This document shows, in pieces, positions 1 to 9,481 of a DNA stretch of 64,000 nucleotides; within the stretch, counting starts at the first letter, position 1, and each line of letters begins with the position of its first letter. The translations under genes were made by a program, and so were the position numbers. Below the pieces are notes generated by a model. It was not told the DNA's origin, made no database searches, and saw only the letters and a program-made list of their open reading frames with translations. The stretch spans positions 62,001 to 126,000 of the forward strand of contig NZ_AP027079.1 of the NCBI RefSeq assembly GCF_030295385.1, read 5' to 3'. The stretch is from Geothrix oryzae (GTDB taxonomy: Bacteria; Acidobacteriota; Holophagae; Holophagales; Holophagaceae).

Positions 1-654
1 GCCCCAGCCCGCTTCCAGGGTGGCGGCATCCGGCACCGCGCTCCCGCTCAGGAGGTAGGCGGGGAACACATAGCCCCCGGCGCCGGTGATGGAGACGAAG
101 CTCCGGGTGCTGCCCTTCAGCATCACGGGCAGATCCGAGGTCACCGTGAGCCCCCGGAGCACATCGCCCGCGGGGTTGAAGGCCGCATCCGCGAATCGGC
201 CCAGCCAGCCCGTCCCCGCGGGCACGGCGGCGCCCTGGCCCCAGAGGTCGATGGAGGTGAAATGCGAGAGATTCGGATTCGGCATGCCGATGCCGGGGAT
301 CCAGGCCACCCGCCCCAGGCCGTGCAGCTGATCCAGGCCCGTGAGGTCCTTGTTGAGGGCTGCGCCGCTGCCGAGATCCGTGAGCAGGGCCGGATCGGTG
401 ATGCCCAGGGTCGCCCGCTTCGCCTGGTACACGCTGAGATTGGCCCCGGCGTTGGGCGGCATGACATTCAGCCAGTCGTAGCCGCCGTCGATGTTCACGA
501 CGACGAGGATGGGCGCCGCCGGGAGGGGGGTGGGCGGCTGGCCGGAGGTGCCTCCGCCCCCGCTGCCCTTCCCCCCGCCTCCGCAGGCGCTGAGACCGGC
601 CAACGCGGCTCCGGTGGCGCCGAGGGTCTGGATGAACTCGCGTCGCGTGGTCAT
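1..654 (-). CDS. DUF1501-type secreted protein, C-terminus cut by window edge
   Basis: The 218 codons present run without a stop to the left edge, so only the N-terminal part is here. The protein begins MTTRREFIQ, a twin-arginine (RR) signal, followed by a hydrophobic stretch and a lipobox-like LSAC before a glycine-rich linker. It therefore probably leaves the cytoplasm through Tat and may be lipidated. The following text (VVVNIDGGYDWLN) resembles the start of DUF1501 proteins, a sulfatase-like family of unknown function. Proteins of this family commonly sit next to DUF1800 proteins, and here the DUF1800 gene lies 10 bp upstream on the same strand. The substrate is unknown. The family call rests on the N-terminus and the neighbour. 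Confidence 0.8.
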   Translation of the reverse strand, partial: MTTRREFIQTLGATGAALAGLSACGGGGKGSGGGGTSGQPPTPLPAAPILVVVNIDGGYDWLNVMPPNAGANLSVYQAKRATLGITDPALLTDLGSGAALNKDLTGLDQLHGLGRVAWIPGIGMPNPNLSHFTSIDLWGQGAAVPAGTGWLGRFADAAFNPAGDVLRGLTVTSDLPVMLKGSTRSFVSITGAGGYVFPAYLLSGSAVPDAATLEAGWG

Positions 655-664
655 GGCGCCCCCG

Positions 665-2323
665 TCAATAGAGCTGGCCCGAGGGCGAGCAGAGGATGAG
701 GAAGGCGAGTTCCCGCGCCTTCGTCTGTGAGGTCGCATCCCAGGTGAAGGCCGTGGGCCACAGCGCCGACAGCCAGGCGGCGGAGACCGACGCGGGGATG
801 GGGCCCGGCTGCAGCAGCGCCAGGAGGCGATCGAGGACGCCCTGGGCGCTGGTGGGGGCCGTGGGGAACCAACCCGTGGTGACCGCCGCGGGGAATAGCG
901 GGTACGAGGTGCCGTTGTAGCTTCGGGCTTCGCCCAGGGCCAGGGCGGCGGCGAGTTTGGTCCGATAGCGCATGGTGTTGCTGTTGAGCCAGGCGGCATG
1001 CTCCTTCCAGCCGTTGGGGCCGCTGGGATCGAGGAGCTTCATGCCGGCCTGATCGAGGGTGGTGGCGTTGTTGGTGAGGAGGCGCCAGGCCGGGAAGGCC
1101 TTCGGGGCCTGGGCCCCGCCGACGGCCAGAGAGGGGCAGAGGGCCCTGGCTCCTCGCACGAGCCACGAGATGGGGCCTTCGATGAGGGCGTACTGGTTGG
1201 CCGGATCGAAGAAGTACCGGGACTTCAGGAGAGTCTTCATGACGGCGCGGAGATCGAAGTTCGCCGCCTGGATCATGGCGGCCACATCGCTGAGGTCCTG
1301 GGCCGAGTAGGCCGGGGTGACGAAGTGGAGAAGCAGCCGCTTGGCCAGGAACTGCGCGCAGTTGACACCCCTGGCCGAAAGGATGCTGCGCAGGGCGTTC
1401 TCGCCCTTGGCCCAGCCGTTGGCTGTGGTGGTGATGTCGAGGGTCTGGCCGAAGAGGCTGATGGTGCCCGTGCCGTGCATGGAATAGGAGGCGGTCCGGG
1501 CCGTCCCGCTCCAGAGACGCGTATCCGGGGTGATGGCCGAGCCGTCGTAGACCTTGAAGCGGCCGTCCGCCGCGGTCTTCTGGGTGGGGTTGGCGGGGTT
1601 CGCGATGTAGTCGGCCTCGGCGAAGGTGAAGCTCCAGCCGCTGAGGGCCCGGGCGAGCTGCGTGATGTCGGTCTGGTTGTAGCCGTTGTCCGCGCCCAGG
1701 CTGTAGAGCTCCAGGACCTCCCGGGCGTAGTTCTCGTTGGGGATGTTCGATCCCGAGGCGTTGTTGAGCACGGAATCCAGCCAAATGCCCATGGCCGGAT
1801 CCTTGCTGACGGCAACGAGCAGGTCGTCGAACCGGCCCAGGCCGAGGCTGCGGAACAGCTGGATCTGCTTGAGCATCAGGGCCGCGTTGTTGACCTTGTG
1901 GAAGCCCGTGGCGAAGAGGTTGTGCCAGAAGAGCGCCATGCGCTCCTGGAAGGCGTAGGGATTAAACTGCATGCGCCAGAGGCAGAGGGCCTGAGCGGTG
2001 TTGAGGCTGTTCCGCCAGGCATCCGGCCCTTCCACGAGGAAGGCGTGGGGAGCGGGCACGGCCGGCACATCCACGCTTCCGGCGGTCGAGGTGTTGGCGG
2101 CCACGAGGGGTTCGGCCACCACATCGGCGGTGCCCAGGGCGGCGTTGAAGGCCGCGGGATCGTAGGCGGCGCCGGAACCATCGATCCAGGCGTCGATGGC
2201 GGTCCCGGGAGCTTGAAGCTGGAGGAGGGAGGCTTCCTCGGGGCTCAGGCCGAAGCCCGCGCGCCGGGCAAAGTGCTGGACATCCGCGGGGGTCCAGCTG
2301 GAAACGGGGGTGAGGTCGGCCAT
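665..2323 (-). CDS. DUF1800 domain-containing protein
   Basis: This 552-residue protein opens with the typical DUF1800 start: a WTPADVQHFARRAGFG segment, then a helical N-terminal region and the GNEN/NENYAREVLELYSLG core (NIPNENYARE). Family members are secreted or periplasmic, have no established enzymatic activity, and are usually encoded beside a DUF1501 protein, as here. No classical signal peptide is visible at the chosen ATG, so export may depend on the Tat-exported partner. The gene sits 6 bp after a small lipoprotein gene and 10 bp before the DUF1501 gene, so the three are probably one transcript. Confidence 0.9.
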   Translation of the reverse strand: MADLTPVSSWTPADVQHFARRAGFGLSPEEASLLQLQAPGTAIDAWIDGSGAAYDPAAFNAALGTADVVAEPLVAANTSTAGSVDVPAVPAPHAFLVEGPDAWRNSLNTAQALCLWRMQFNPYAFQERMALFWHNLFATGFHKVNNAALMLKQIQLFRSLGLGRFDDLLVAVSKDPAMGIWLDSVLNNASGSNIPNENYAREVLELYSLGADNGYNQTDITQLARALSGWSFTFAEADYIANPANPTQKTAADGRFKVYDGSAITPDTRLWSGTARTASYSMHGTGTISLFGQTLDITTTANGWAKGENALRSILSARGVNCAQFLAKRLLLHFVTPAYSAQDLSDVAAMIQAANFDLRAVMKTLLKSRYFFDPANQYALIEGPISWLVRGARALCPSLAVGGAQAPKAFPAWRLLTNNATTLDQAGMKLLDPSGPNGWKEHAAWLNSNTMRYRTKLAAALALGEARSYNGTSYPLFPAAVTTGWFPTAPTSAQGVLDRLLALLQPGPIPASVSAAWLSALWPTAFTWDATSQTKARELAFLILCSPSGQLY

Positions 2324-2329
2324 GGGATC

Positions 2330-2809
2330 CTAGTTGTTGGGGGCCCCGGCGCTGATCCAGGCCGAGAGCGTGTCCACGGTGGGCTGACAGAGGTTGGGCG
2401 CCCCCTGGGGCATGCGCGTGCCATATCCGGATCCCCCCGGCTGGTCCTTGGTGACCTTCTCCAGGATCCAGGAATGGGCGGGATCGCCGGGTTTCACGCG
2501 GAGCCAGCCTGCGGGGGCGCTGGCGGGAACGACATTGACCAGCTGGGCGTAGACCTCAGCCGCGGTGCCGGAAAAGGTCGCGTGGCCCGTGGGGGAGGCG
2601 CCGCCGTGGCAGCTGGTGGCGGCCGCCCCGCAGCTGCTCTGCAGGGCCGGAACCAGGTCGCCCGCGAAGGAGGGGTTGGGCTTGGCCACGGAAATGGGGC
2701 AGGTGGTGGGCGTGGGGACCGGCGCCGCGACCACCGGGGTGCCTCCCCCACCTCCCCCGCCGCAAGCGGCCAACAGGACGAGGGCGACCAGGGGGAAGGT
2801 CTGGCGCAT
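2330..2809 (-). CDS. small lipoprotein with cytochrome-like C-terminal domain
   Basis: The 159-residue product has a lipoprotein signal peptide (hydrophobic stretch, then LLAAC at residues 11-15) and a run of seven glycines. The mature part resembles the short c-type-cytochrome-like domains common in secreted proteins of Planctomycetota, Myxococcota and Acidobacteriota, with a Cys...SCHGG segment, a KPGDPAHSWI segment, RMPQGAP and a final WISAGAPNN. The haem-binding CxxCH spacing is not met: the first cysteine lies seven residues before the CH. Covalent haem attachment is therefore doubtful. First gene of the DUF1800/DUF1501 cluster. A TTGACC element lies about 50 bp upstream and may be part of its promoter. 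Confidence 0.8.
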   Translation of the reverse strand: MRQTFPLVALVLLAACGGGGGGGTPVVAAPVPTPTTCPISVAKPNPSFAGDLVPALQSSCGAAATSCHGGASPTGHATFSGTAAEVYAQLVNVVPASAPAGWLRVKPGDPAHSWILEKVTKDQPGGSGYGTRMPQGAPNLCQPTVDTLSAWISAGAPNN

Positions 2810-2956
2810 GGGGCTCCGGGAAGGTGTGGATCCAGGATGGACGGGCCCGGAGCACGGTCAAGGTCCAAACAGGTAATTTCCCCTAGACCGAAGGGTGGAT
2901 GGAGACGGGATCCATGGATGGAATGGCCTTGCGCTATCCTCGATTCGGAGGTTGCC

Positions 2957-3304
2957 GTGCCCCTGGATACCCAGACTCCCCTCTATGTGGGGGAGCGCCT
3001 GCGAGACCTGATCCTGTGCTACGCCGGGCCCTGGGCCTTCCTGCCCTACATGCGCAACCGGGAGGACTCCGAGCTGCTCTGGCACGCTCGACAGGGCGTC
3101 ATCCTGGCCTTCGCGGAATGTGCCGTGACCCTGGCCATGGTCATCATGGGGCTGTTCCCCATCTTCGGACCGGTCTCGGTGCGCTTCTTCCTGCCCCTGT
3201 GGCTGCTCTGGTGCTTGGGCATGTCCGTTACGAGCATCCTGCAGGCCACCAAGGGCAAGAAGCACCGCATTCCCGTGATCCACCAGTTCGTGGATTACCT
3301 GTAG
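2957..3304 (+). CDS. small integral membrane protein (DUF4870-like)
   Basis: I chose the GTG start because GGAGG lies five bases upstream and a TATCCT -10-like box lies at 2935-2940. An ATG at 2918 would add 13 residues. The 115-residue product has an N-terminal polar segment with an RLRDLILCYAGPWAFLPYM motif, a charged stretch (RNREDSELLWHARQG) and two membrane segments at about residues 48-65 and 75-92. The layout 'few charged residues, HARQG, two helices' resembles DUF4870/YtpI-type small membrane proteins. No function can be assigned. It is transcribed alone and is closed off by a strong terminator. Confidence 0.75.
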   Translation: MPLDTQTPLYVGERLRDLILCYAGPWAFLPYMRNREDSELLWHARQGVILAFAECAVTLAMVIMGLFPIFGPVSVRFFLPLWLLWCLGMSVTSILQATKGKKHRIPVIHQFVDYL

Positions 3305-3347
3305 CTGTCCGGGGGTCCCGCGCTGCGCGCACACCCCCGGGACCCCC

Positions 3348-3380
3348 GAGCAGAATCGCGGCCTAGCCGCGCTTCTGCTC
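3348..3380. terminator. bidirectional hairpin terminator
   Basis: A near-perfect inverted repeat (GAGCAGAA, one mismatch, CGCGGC, loop CTA, mirror arms) lies between the convergent ends of the small membrane protein gene and queA. A second inverted repeat, GGGGGTCCCG at 3311-3320 with its complement at 3338-3347, precedes it. There is no long T-run, but the symmetry and location fit termination from both sides. Confidence 0.75.
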
Positions 3381-3391
3381 CTCCCCCCTGA

Positions 3392-4456
3392 TCAGCCGGA
3401 GCGGCGGGCGTTCAGGATCAGCATGGCGTCGCCGTAGCTGAAGAACCGGTAGCGCTCGCGCACGGCCTCGGCGTAGGCGGCGCGGGCGAGGTCGACGCCC
3501 AGCAGGGCCGACACCAGCACGAACAGGGTGCTCTCCGGCAGGTGGAAGTTGGTCAGCAGGTGGTCCGCGGTGCGGAGCCGGTGGCCCGGCGTGATGAAGA
3601 GGCGGGTGGCGCCTTCTCGCGTGAGCCGCGCGCCGTCCCAGGCTCCTTCGAGGGTGCGCAGCGAGGTGGTGCCCACGCAGAGGACGGGGCGGGAGCGGTC
3701 GCGGAGCACGGGTTCAAGGATGGCCGCCGTGGCGGCGGGAATCTCGAAGCGCTCCTCGTGCATGGCGTGATCCTCCAGGCGCTCGGCGGTCATGGGGCGG
3801 AAGGTGCCGAGGCCCACATGGAGCCGCACGGGATGCCAGCCGCAGCCCCGGGTCTGGAGCGTGGCGATGAGCTCCGGGGTGAAGTGTAGGCCCGCCGTGG
3901 GGGCGGCCACCGCCTCGCCTTCCGGGGCGGCGAACACGGTCTGGTAGCGGGTCTCGTCCTCGCCATCGGCCAGGTGCTCGATGTAGGGCGGGAGGGGCAG
4001 GCGGCCGATGCGGTCGATCTCATCCCAATCCAGGTCGTGCTCGGCGTGGACCCGCACGGTCCGCAGACCCTCCGGCAGGGTGTCGAGGATGTCGAGCCGG
4101 GCCAGGGCCGCGCCGGAGGTCGGGTCCACCACGGTGGCCGAGGCGCCGGGTTTCAGGCGGGCTCCTGGTTTCACCATGGCCTCGAACCGACCCTGGCCCA
4201 GGCTGCGGAGCAGCAGGGCCTCGCCCGCGCCCCCGCCCGAGCGCTTCAGGAATAGCCGCGCGTGGCGGACCCGCACATCGTTCGGCACGCAGAGGCTCTG
4301 CGGGGGAACGAGCTCGGGCAGGTCGCGGATGGCGCGATGGGACCAGGTTCCGGTCCGCGCATCCACCACCAGCAGGCGGGCGCCGTCGCGGTCCGGCGCG
4401 GGGTGCTGCGCGATGAGGTCCGGCGGCAGGTCGAAATGGAAGTCGGATCGCTTCAT
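3392..4456 (-). CDS. queA: S-adenosylmethionine:tRNA ribosyltransferase-isomerase
   Basis: QueA transfers and isomerises the ribosyl group of S-adenosylmethionine onto 7-aminomethyl-7-deazaguanine at the wobble position of tRNA, giving epoxyqueuosine. The 354-residue length is normal. Clear family landmarks are the N-terminal FHFDLPPDLIAQHPAPDRDGARLL, LPLPPYI, a central APTAGLHFT segment, VGLGTFRP, and the C-terminal NFHLPESTLFVLVSALLG followed by YRFFSYGDAMLI. It is the last gene of the minus-strand run and follows the ABC exporter after 10 bp. No tgt or queuosine-synthesis genes are in the window. Confidence 0.97.
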   Translation of the reverse strand: MKRSDFHFDLPPDLIAQHPAPDRDGARLLVVDARTGTWSHRAIRDLPELVPPQSLCVPNDVRVRHARLFLKRSGGGAGEALLLRSLGQGRFEAMVKPGARLKPGASATVVDPTSGAALARLDILDTLPEGLRTVRVHAEHDLDWDEIDRIGRLPLPPYIEHLADGEDETRYQTVFAAPEGEAVAAPTAGLHFTPELIATLQTRGCGWHPVRLHVGLGTFRPMTAERLEDHAMHEERFEIPAATAAILEPVLRDRSRPVLCVGTTSLRTLEGAWDGARLTREGATRLFITPGHRLRTADHLLTNFHLPESTLFVLVSALLGVDLARAAYAEAVRERYRFFSYGDAMLILNARRSG

Positions 4457-4466
4457 GGGAGGGAGA

Positions 4467-6275
<1,809 letters not shown>

Positions 6276-6323
6276 GGTCAGTGACCAGCTTAGCCGCTCT
6301 GTCCGGCCCGGCCGCAGGGCGGG

Positions 6324-7136
6324 CTATTCGACCGTCACCGTCACGGTGCTCTTGCCGTCATCGAGGCTGAAGAGCTCGGTGCCCTTCGGGGCATTGAGGG
6401 CCTGGTCCATGAGGCGCTCCAGGTCCACCCCCTTCTTCTTCGCCTGGCGCATCTGCTCATCCGAGAGGTAGCCGCCCACGGCCCGGGCGAGGCCCAGGGC
6501 CAGGCGCACGGTGAGGGCCTCGGCCTTGGCGCGCTCCTTCACCCGCACCACGAGGAAGCGCCCCTGGGCGGGTCCGGTGGCCTGGGGTTGGACGCCCATG
6601 GCGAGGAGGGCCAGGCGGCAGGCTTCGGACGAGGCGTCCACCCGAAGGCCGGCCTGGAGCACCGGCAGGGCACGGGTGTCCCGGCGCTTGGCGAGCTGGA
6701 GGGCTGCGGCGATGCGGACTTCTTCGCGGTCGTCGGACAGGGCGTTGGCCAGGCCCGTGGTGGCGGCCGGGCTGTCCCATTGGCGGATGCCCCAGCAGCG
6801 CACGCGGTTCAGCCGGGCTTCCTTGCCCAGGAGGCGCTGGTCGGCGTGCTTGGTCAGGAACTCGGTGTAGGCCTCGGCGGCCTCGTCCCAGCGCTGGTCC
6901 TGCTCCAGGCTGGAGGCCAGCCAGTAGCGGGCGTCGGCGGCGCGGGAGGAGGCGGGGAAGTCGCGGATCAGCGCGCGGTAGACCAGGGAGGCTTCATACC
7001 AGCGCTGGGCGTAGCGGAGGTCCCGGCCCGCGCGGAAGAGGGCGTCGGCGGGGCTTTCCATCGCCACCAGGGCGAGGGGTTCCGGCGCCGCCGGAGCCAC
7101 CAGGGCCGGCAGGGCCAACAGGAGGGGCAGGATCAT
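6324..7136 (-). CDS. secreted TPR/HEAT-like protein of the sigma-factor cluster
   Basis: The start ATG overlaps the stop of the preceding gene (ATGA), which implies translational coupling and fixes the start. The 270-residue product begins with a short signal-like stretch (MILPLLLALPALVAPAAPEP). It then has tetratricopeptide-type helices (ALFRAGRDLRYAQRWYEA, ASRAADARYWLASSLEQ), a HEAT-like section (DDREEVRIAAALQLAKR), and a C-terminal region with a VKERAKAEA motif and a beta-rich STVTVTVE tail. It is probably a periplasmic scaffold or sensor working with the sigma factor and its membrane partner upstream. No enzyme motif is present. Confidence 0.82.
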   Translation of the reverse strand: MILPLLLALPALVAPAAPEPLALVAMESPADALFRAGRDLRYAQRWYEASLVYRALIRDFPASSRAADARYWLASSLEQDQRWDEAAEAYTEFLTKHADQRLLGKEARLNRVRCWGIRQWDSPAATTGLANALSDDREEVRIAAALQLAKRRDTRALPVLQAGLRVDASSEACRLALLAMGVQPQATGPAQGRFLVVRVKERAKAEALTVRLALGLARAVGGYLSDEQMRQAKKKGVDLERLMDQALNAPKGTELFSLDDGKSTVTVTVE

Positions 7137-7825
7137 GCGTCCTCTCCCCTCAGGCGGCGTTCCATGCGTTCGGCCTGGGTCTCCAGGTTGTGGGCGGCGG
7201 CCCACTGGCGGAGTTCCTTGGCGCGCTCGACGCTGAGGCAGTTGTCCTCGAAGGCCACTTCGGAGAGCCAGGTATGCAGCGTGGCGCGGATGGCCTCGGC
7301 CTCCTTGAGGGGGGCGCCCTGGGCGGCGAGCTGATGGCTGGCTTCCAGGAGGGCCACGGCCATCTCGCGCTCCTGGCGGCGGTCCTCCTCGCCCTTCTTG
7401 CATAGGGTGGGATTCTGCTCAAAGTCCTGGAGCAGGGTGGTGCTCTGTTGGAAGAAAGCGATCCAGGCGCGGTCCTGGGTGCGCTTCTGGGCCAGCTGCT
7501 CGAGGCGCGCGGTGTCGCGGGCCAGGGCCTGCAGGCTCCGGGTGCGCTGGAGGGTGGCGACGGCGGGAATCAGGGCCACCAGGAGGACGGCGGCGGCGGC
7601 CAGGGTCCAGGAGCCGGTCCAGCGGGTGCGCTGGGCGGGGGCCAGGTCCGCCGCCAGGGCGGGGCCGTGGCTCCGGAGGGCCAGGTGGAGCTCCAGCAGG
7701 TCGGCCAGCTCGGCCTGCCGCGCGGGGTCCTCGGGCCAGAGCTCGGGCTGGTCGAGGATCTCGAAGCACCGGGCCTCGTCTTGGAGGCGGGGGTCGGGGC
7801 GGTTGGAGTCGGGGGCGGGGGTCAT
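7133..7825 (-). CDS. single-pass membrane protein, putative anti-sigma factor
   Basis: This 230-residue protein has a cytoplasmic acidic N-terminal segment (about 1-70), one membrane helix at about 73-92 (WTLAAAAVLLVALIPAVATL) and a long helical, probably coiled-coil, periplasmic part with two cysteines. It overlaps the ECF sigma factor gene by four bases and is followed by the TPR gene with the same overlap. Position and topology match anti-sigma factors, which hold an ECF sigma at the membrane. No zinc-binding HxxxCxxC motif is visible, so the assignment rests on context and topology. It could instead be a heavy-metal-sensor-like periplasmic protein. Confidence 0.72.
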   Translation of the reverse strand: MTPAPDSNRPDPRLQDEARCFEILDQPELWPEDPARQAELADLLELHLALRSHGPALAADLAPAQRTRWTGSWTLAAAAVLLVALIPAVATLQRTRSLQALARDTARLEQLAQKRTQDRAWIAFFQQSTTLLQDFEQNPTLCKKGEEDRRQEREMAVALLEASHQLAAQGAPLKEAEAIRATLHTWLSEVAFEDNCLSVERAKELRQWAAAHNLETQAERMERRLRGEDA

Positions 7826-8418
7826 GGCTGGGGTCCGAGGGTCTTGCGGAGCTTCTGGAGACTTTGGAAGAGCGTGGCTTTGACGGTGCCTTCGGCGCAG
7901 CCCAGATCCAGGGCGATCCGCTTCACCGGATGTTCATGCACGTAGTAGGCGAGAACCATGGCCCGCTGGCGGGGGGTGAGTCCGTCCAGAGCCCCGCGAA
8001 GGGCCTGGAGCCGTCGGCTTTGGTCCACGGATTCCCAGGGTGAAGCCTGGTGGGGGTCCGGTGCGTCAAAGGTCTCGGGAGGGGATACCTCTCGCCCTCG
8101 TCTACGCAGATGGTCCGTCGCCGCATTAGCCGCCAGCGTAAAAAGCCAGGCGGCCACCGGGCGACCGTCCTCAAACCGTTGGCAATGCTGGAGGCATTTG
8201 AGGAAAACCTCCTGGGCCAGCTCCTGGACGACCCCGGCTTCACCTTGGAGGCGACGGTGCAGGAAGGCGCAGAGCGGCCGCTCGAAGCGGGCCATGAGGT
8301 GGGCCAGGGCCTCCTCGCGTCCGGCCTTGAGCTGGGCCATCCAGTATTCGGGGGACTCCGCCTCCGGCCCGGCGGGTTCGCCGCCGGGACCCTGGGACAG
8401 GGGCAGGACCACGCTCAT
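7822..8418 (-). CDS. ECF-type RNA polymerase sigma factor
   Basis: The 198-residue protein has the two domains of extracytoplasmic-function sigma factors. Region 2 (about residues 35-105) carries VQELAQEVFLKCLQH and AWLFTLAANAATDHLRRR. Region 4 (about 140-195) has LTPRQRAMVLAYYVHEHPVKRIALDLGCAEGTVKATLFQSLQKLRK, a helix-turn-helix that reads -35 DNA. It is predicted to direct RNA polymerase to a small stress or envelope regulon, with the next gene as the likely negative regulator. Its start codon overlaps the stop of a five-codon mini-ORF that in turn overlaps the stop of the upstream lipoprotein gene. Confidence 0.93.
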   Translation of the reverse strand: MSVVLPLSQGPGGEPAGPEAESPEYWMAQLKAGREEALAHLMARFERPLCAFLHRRLQGEAGVVQELAQEVFLKCLQHCQRFEDGRPVAAWLFTLAANAATDHLRRRGREVSPPETFDAPDPHQASPWESVDQSRRLQALRGALDGLTPRQRAMVLAYYVHEHPVKRIALDLGCAEGTVKATLFQSLQKLRKTLGPQP

Positions 8419-8428
8419 GCCGCCACGC

Positions 8429-9439
8429 TCATGCCTTGGGGCCTCCGGTCGGGAGGCGGAAGGAGAAGCCCGGCTGGCCGAGCTTTTCCATCACCAGCTT
8501 GAGCTGGTCAGGCGTGAGGGTGCACCGCAGGCCCACCCGGCGCTTCTCCTGGAGAAGCTCGGGGGTGGAGCCCGGCGTGGCCTGGACCGCGTTGGCGGCG
8601 GCGACCAGGCGCTGGAGCCAGGGCGTGACCTGGTTGATGCCCTCGGGCGTGCCGGCCAGGGCCAGCTCGAAGCGGATGGGCTGGTCCTTCTCGGTGGCCG
8701 GCGTGATGCTCCAGAAGAGGGCGTTGACCCCCTGGGGCAGATCCTTGATGAAGGTGCTCTCCAGGTTCTGGCGCAACCCGCCCAGCAGGGTCTCCGGCTG
8801 GAGGTAGCCCTGGAAGGGGGCGCGGGCGCTGATCCACTCGGCGGCAAGAGCCGCATCGGGCAGGGCGGCCAGGCTGCCCCGCGTGGCCATGCGGTTGAGG
8901 GCCTCGAGGGAGCCGATCCAGACCTGGCCCTGCTCGTCGCTGGCGGCGCGGATGTGGGCCTTCGTCCCCTGGGTTTCAATGTCGAGGATCACATGGAGGG
9001 GCCAGTCCCGGCCCTGCAGGCGCAGGCTGCCCTCCTGGGGGAAGGATTCGGCCAGGGCCGAGACCAGGGCGGTGGGGTCCTTGAACTGGTTGAGCTGGAT
9101 GAGGACATGCTCCAGGCCCTTCTGGAGGTTGTCTTCGCCCTTTTGCGGCATGCCGATGACATGGAAGGTCACCCGCCCGGTTTCGTTGCGGGGATTGATG
9201 CGGGCCTTCTGGAGGAAGAGGTCCAGGGCCCGTTCCACCATGGGATCCCGGGAGATCAGGGACTGGACATCCTTGTGGGTCAGCACCCAGCCGGCCTCGC
9301 CGGAGAAGGCCGCGAGGCTGTCGGCCGGGGCGGCCTGCACCCAGCCCGGCACCCGGGGTTTGGGCCGGCAGGAGGTGGCGAAGGGAAGGCAGATCAGAGC
9401 CACCGCGGCGGGGATCAGAAAAGCGGCGGGGCGTCGCAT
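8429..9439 (-). CDS. putative lipoprotein of unknown function
   Basis: The chosen ATG has AGGAG six bases upstream. A start 11 codons earlier is possible but has no such site. The 336-residue protein begins with a lipoprotein signal (MRRPAAFLIPAAVALICLPFATSC), so Cys24 should be lipidated after cleavage. The mature part has a WVQAAPADSLAAFSGEAGWVLTH opening and alternating strands and helices. I do not recognise a family. The opening recalls DUF3352-like proteins, but this is weak. It lies between the repeat-protein gene and the ECF sigma gene on one probable transcript. Confidence 0.78.
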   Translation of the reverse strand: MRRPAAFLIPAAVALICLPFATSCRPKPRVPGWVQAAPADSLAAFSGEAGWVLTHKDVQSLISRDPMVERALDLFLQKARINPRNETGRVTFHVIGMPQKGEDNLQKGLEHVLIQLNQFKDPTALVSALAESFPQEGSLRLQGRDWPLHVILDIETQGTKAHIRAASDEQGQVWIGSLEALNRMATRGSLAALPDAALAAEWISARAPFQGYLQPETLLGGLRQNLESTFIKDLPQGVNALFWSITPATEKDQPIRFELALAGTPEGINQVTPWLQRLVAAANAVQATPGSTPELLQEKRRVGLRCTLTPDQLKLVMEKLGQPGFSFRLPTGGPKA

Positions 9440-9481
9440 GGGGGCTCCTGGACTTGGGCTACGGGATCGCACTGGGAGCGT

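Noticed and set aside
998-2900. Long plus-strand frame across the DUF1800 gene
   Set aside because: The DUF1800 motifs on the minus strand are unmistakable. Only the end of that plus frame (from 2957) is a real gene.
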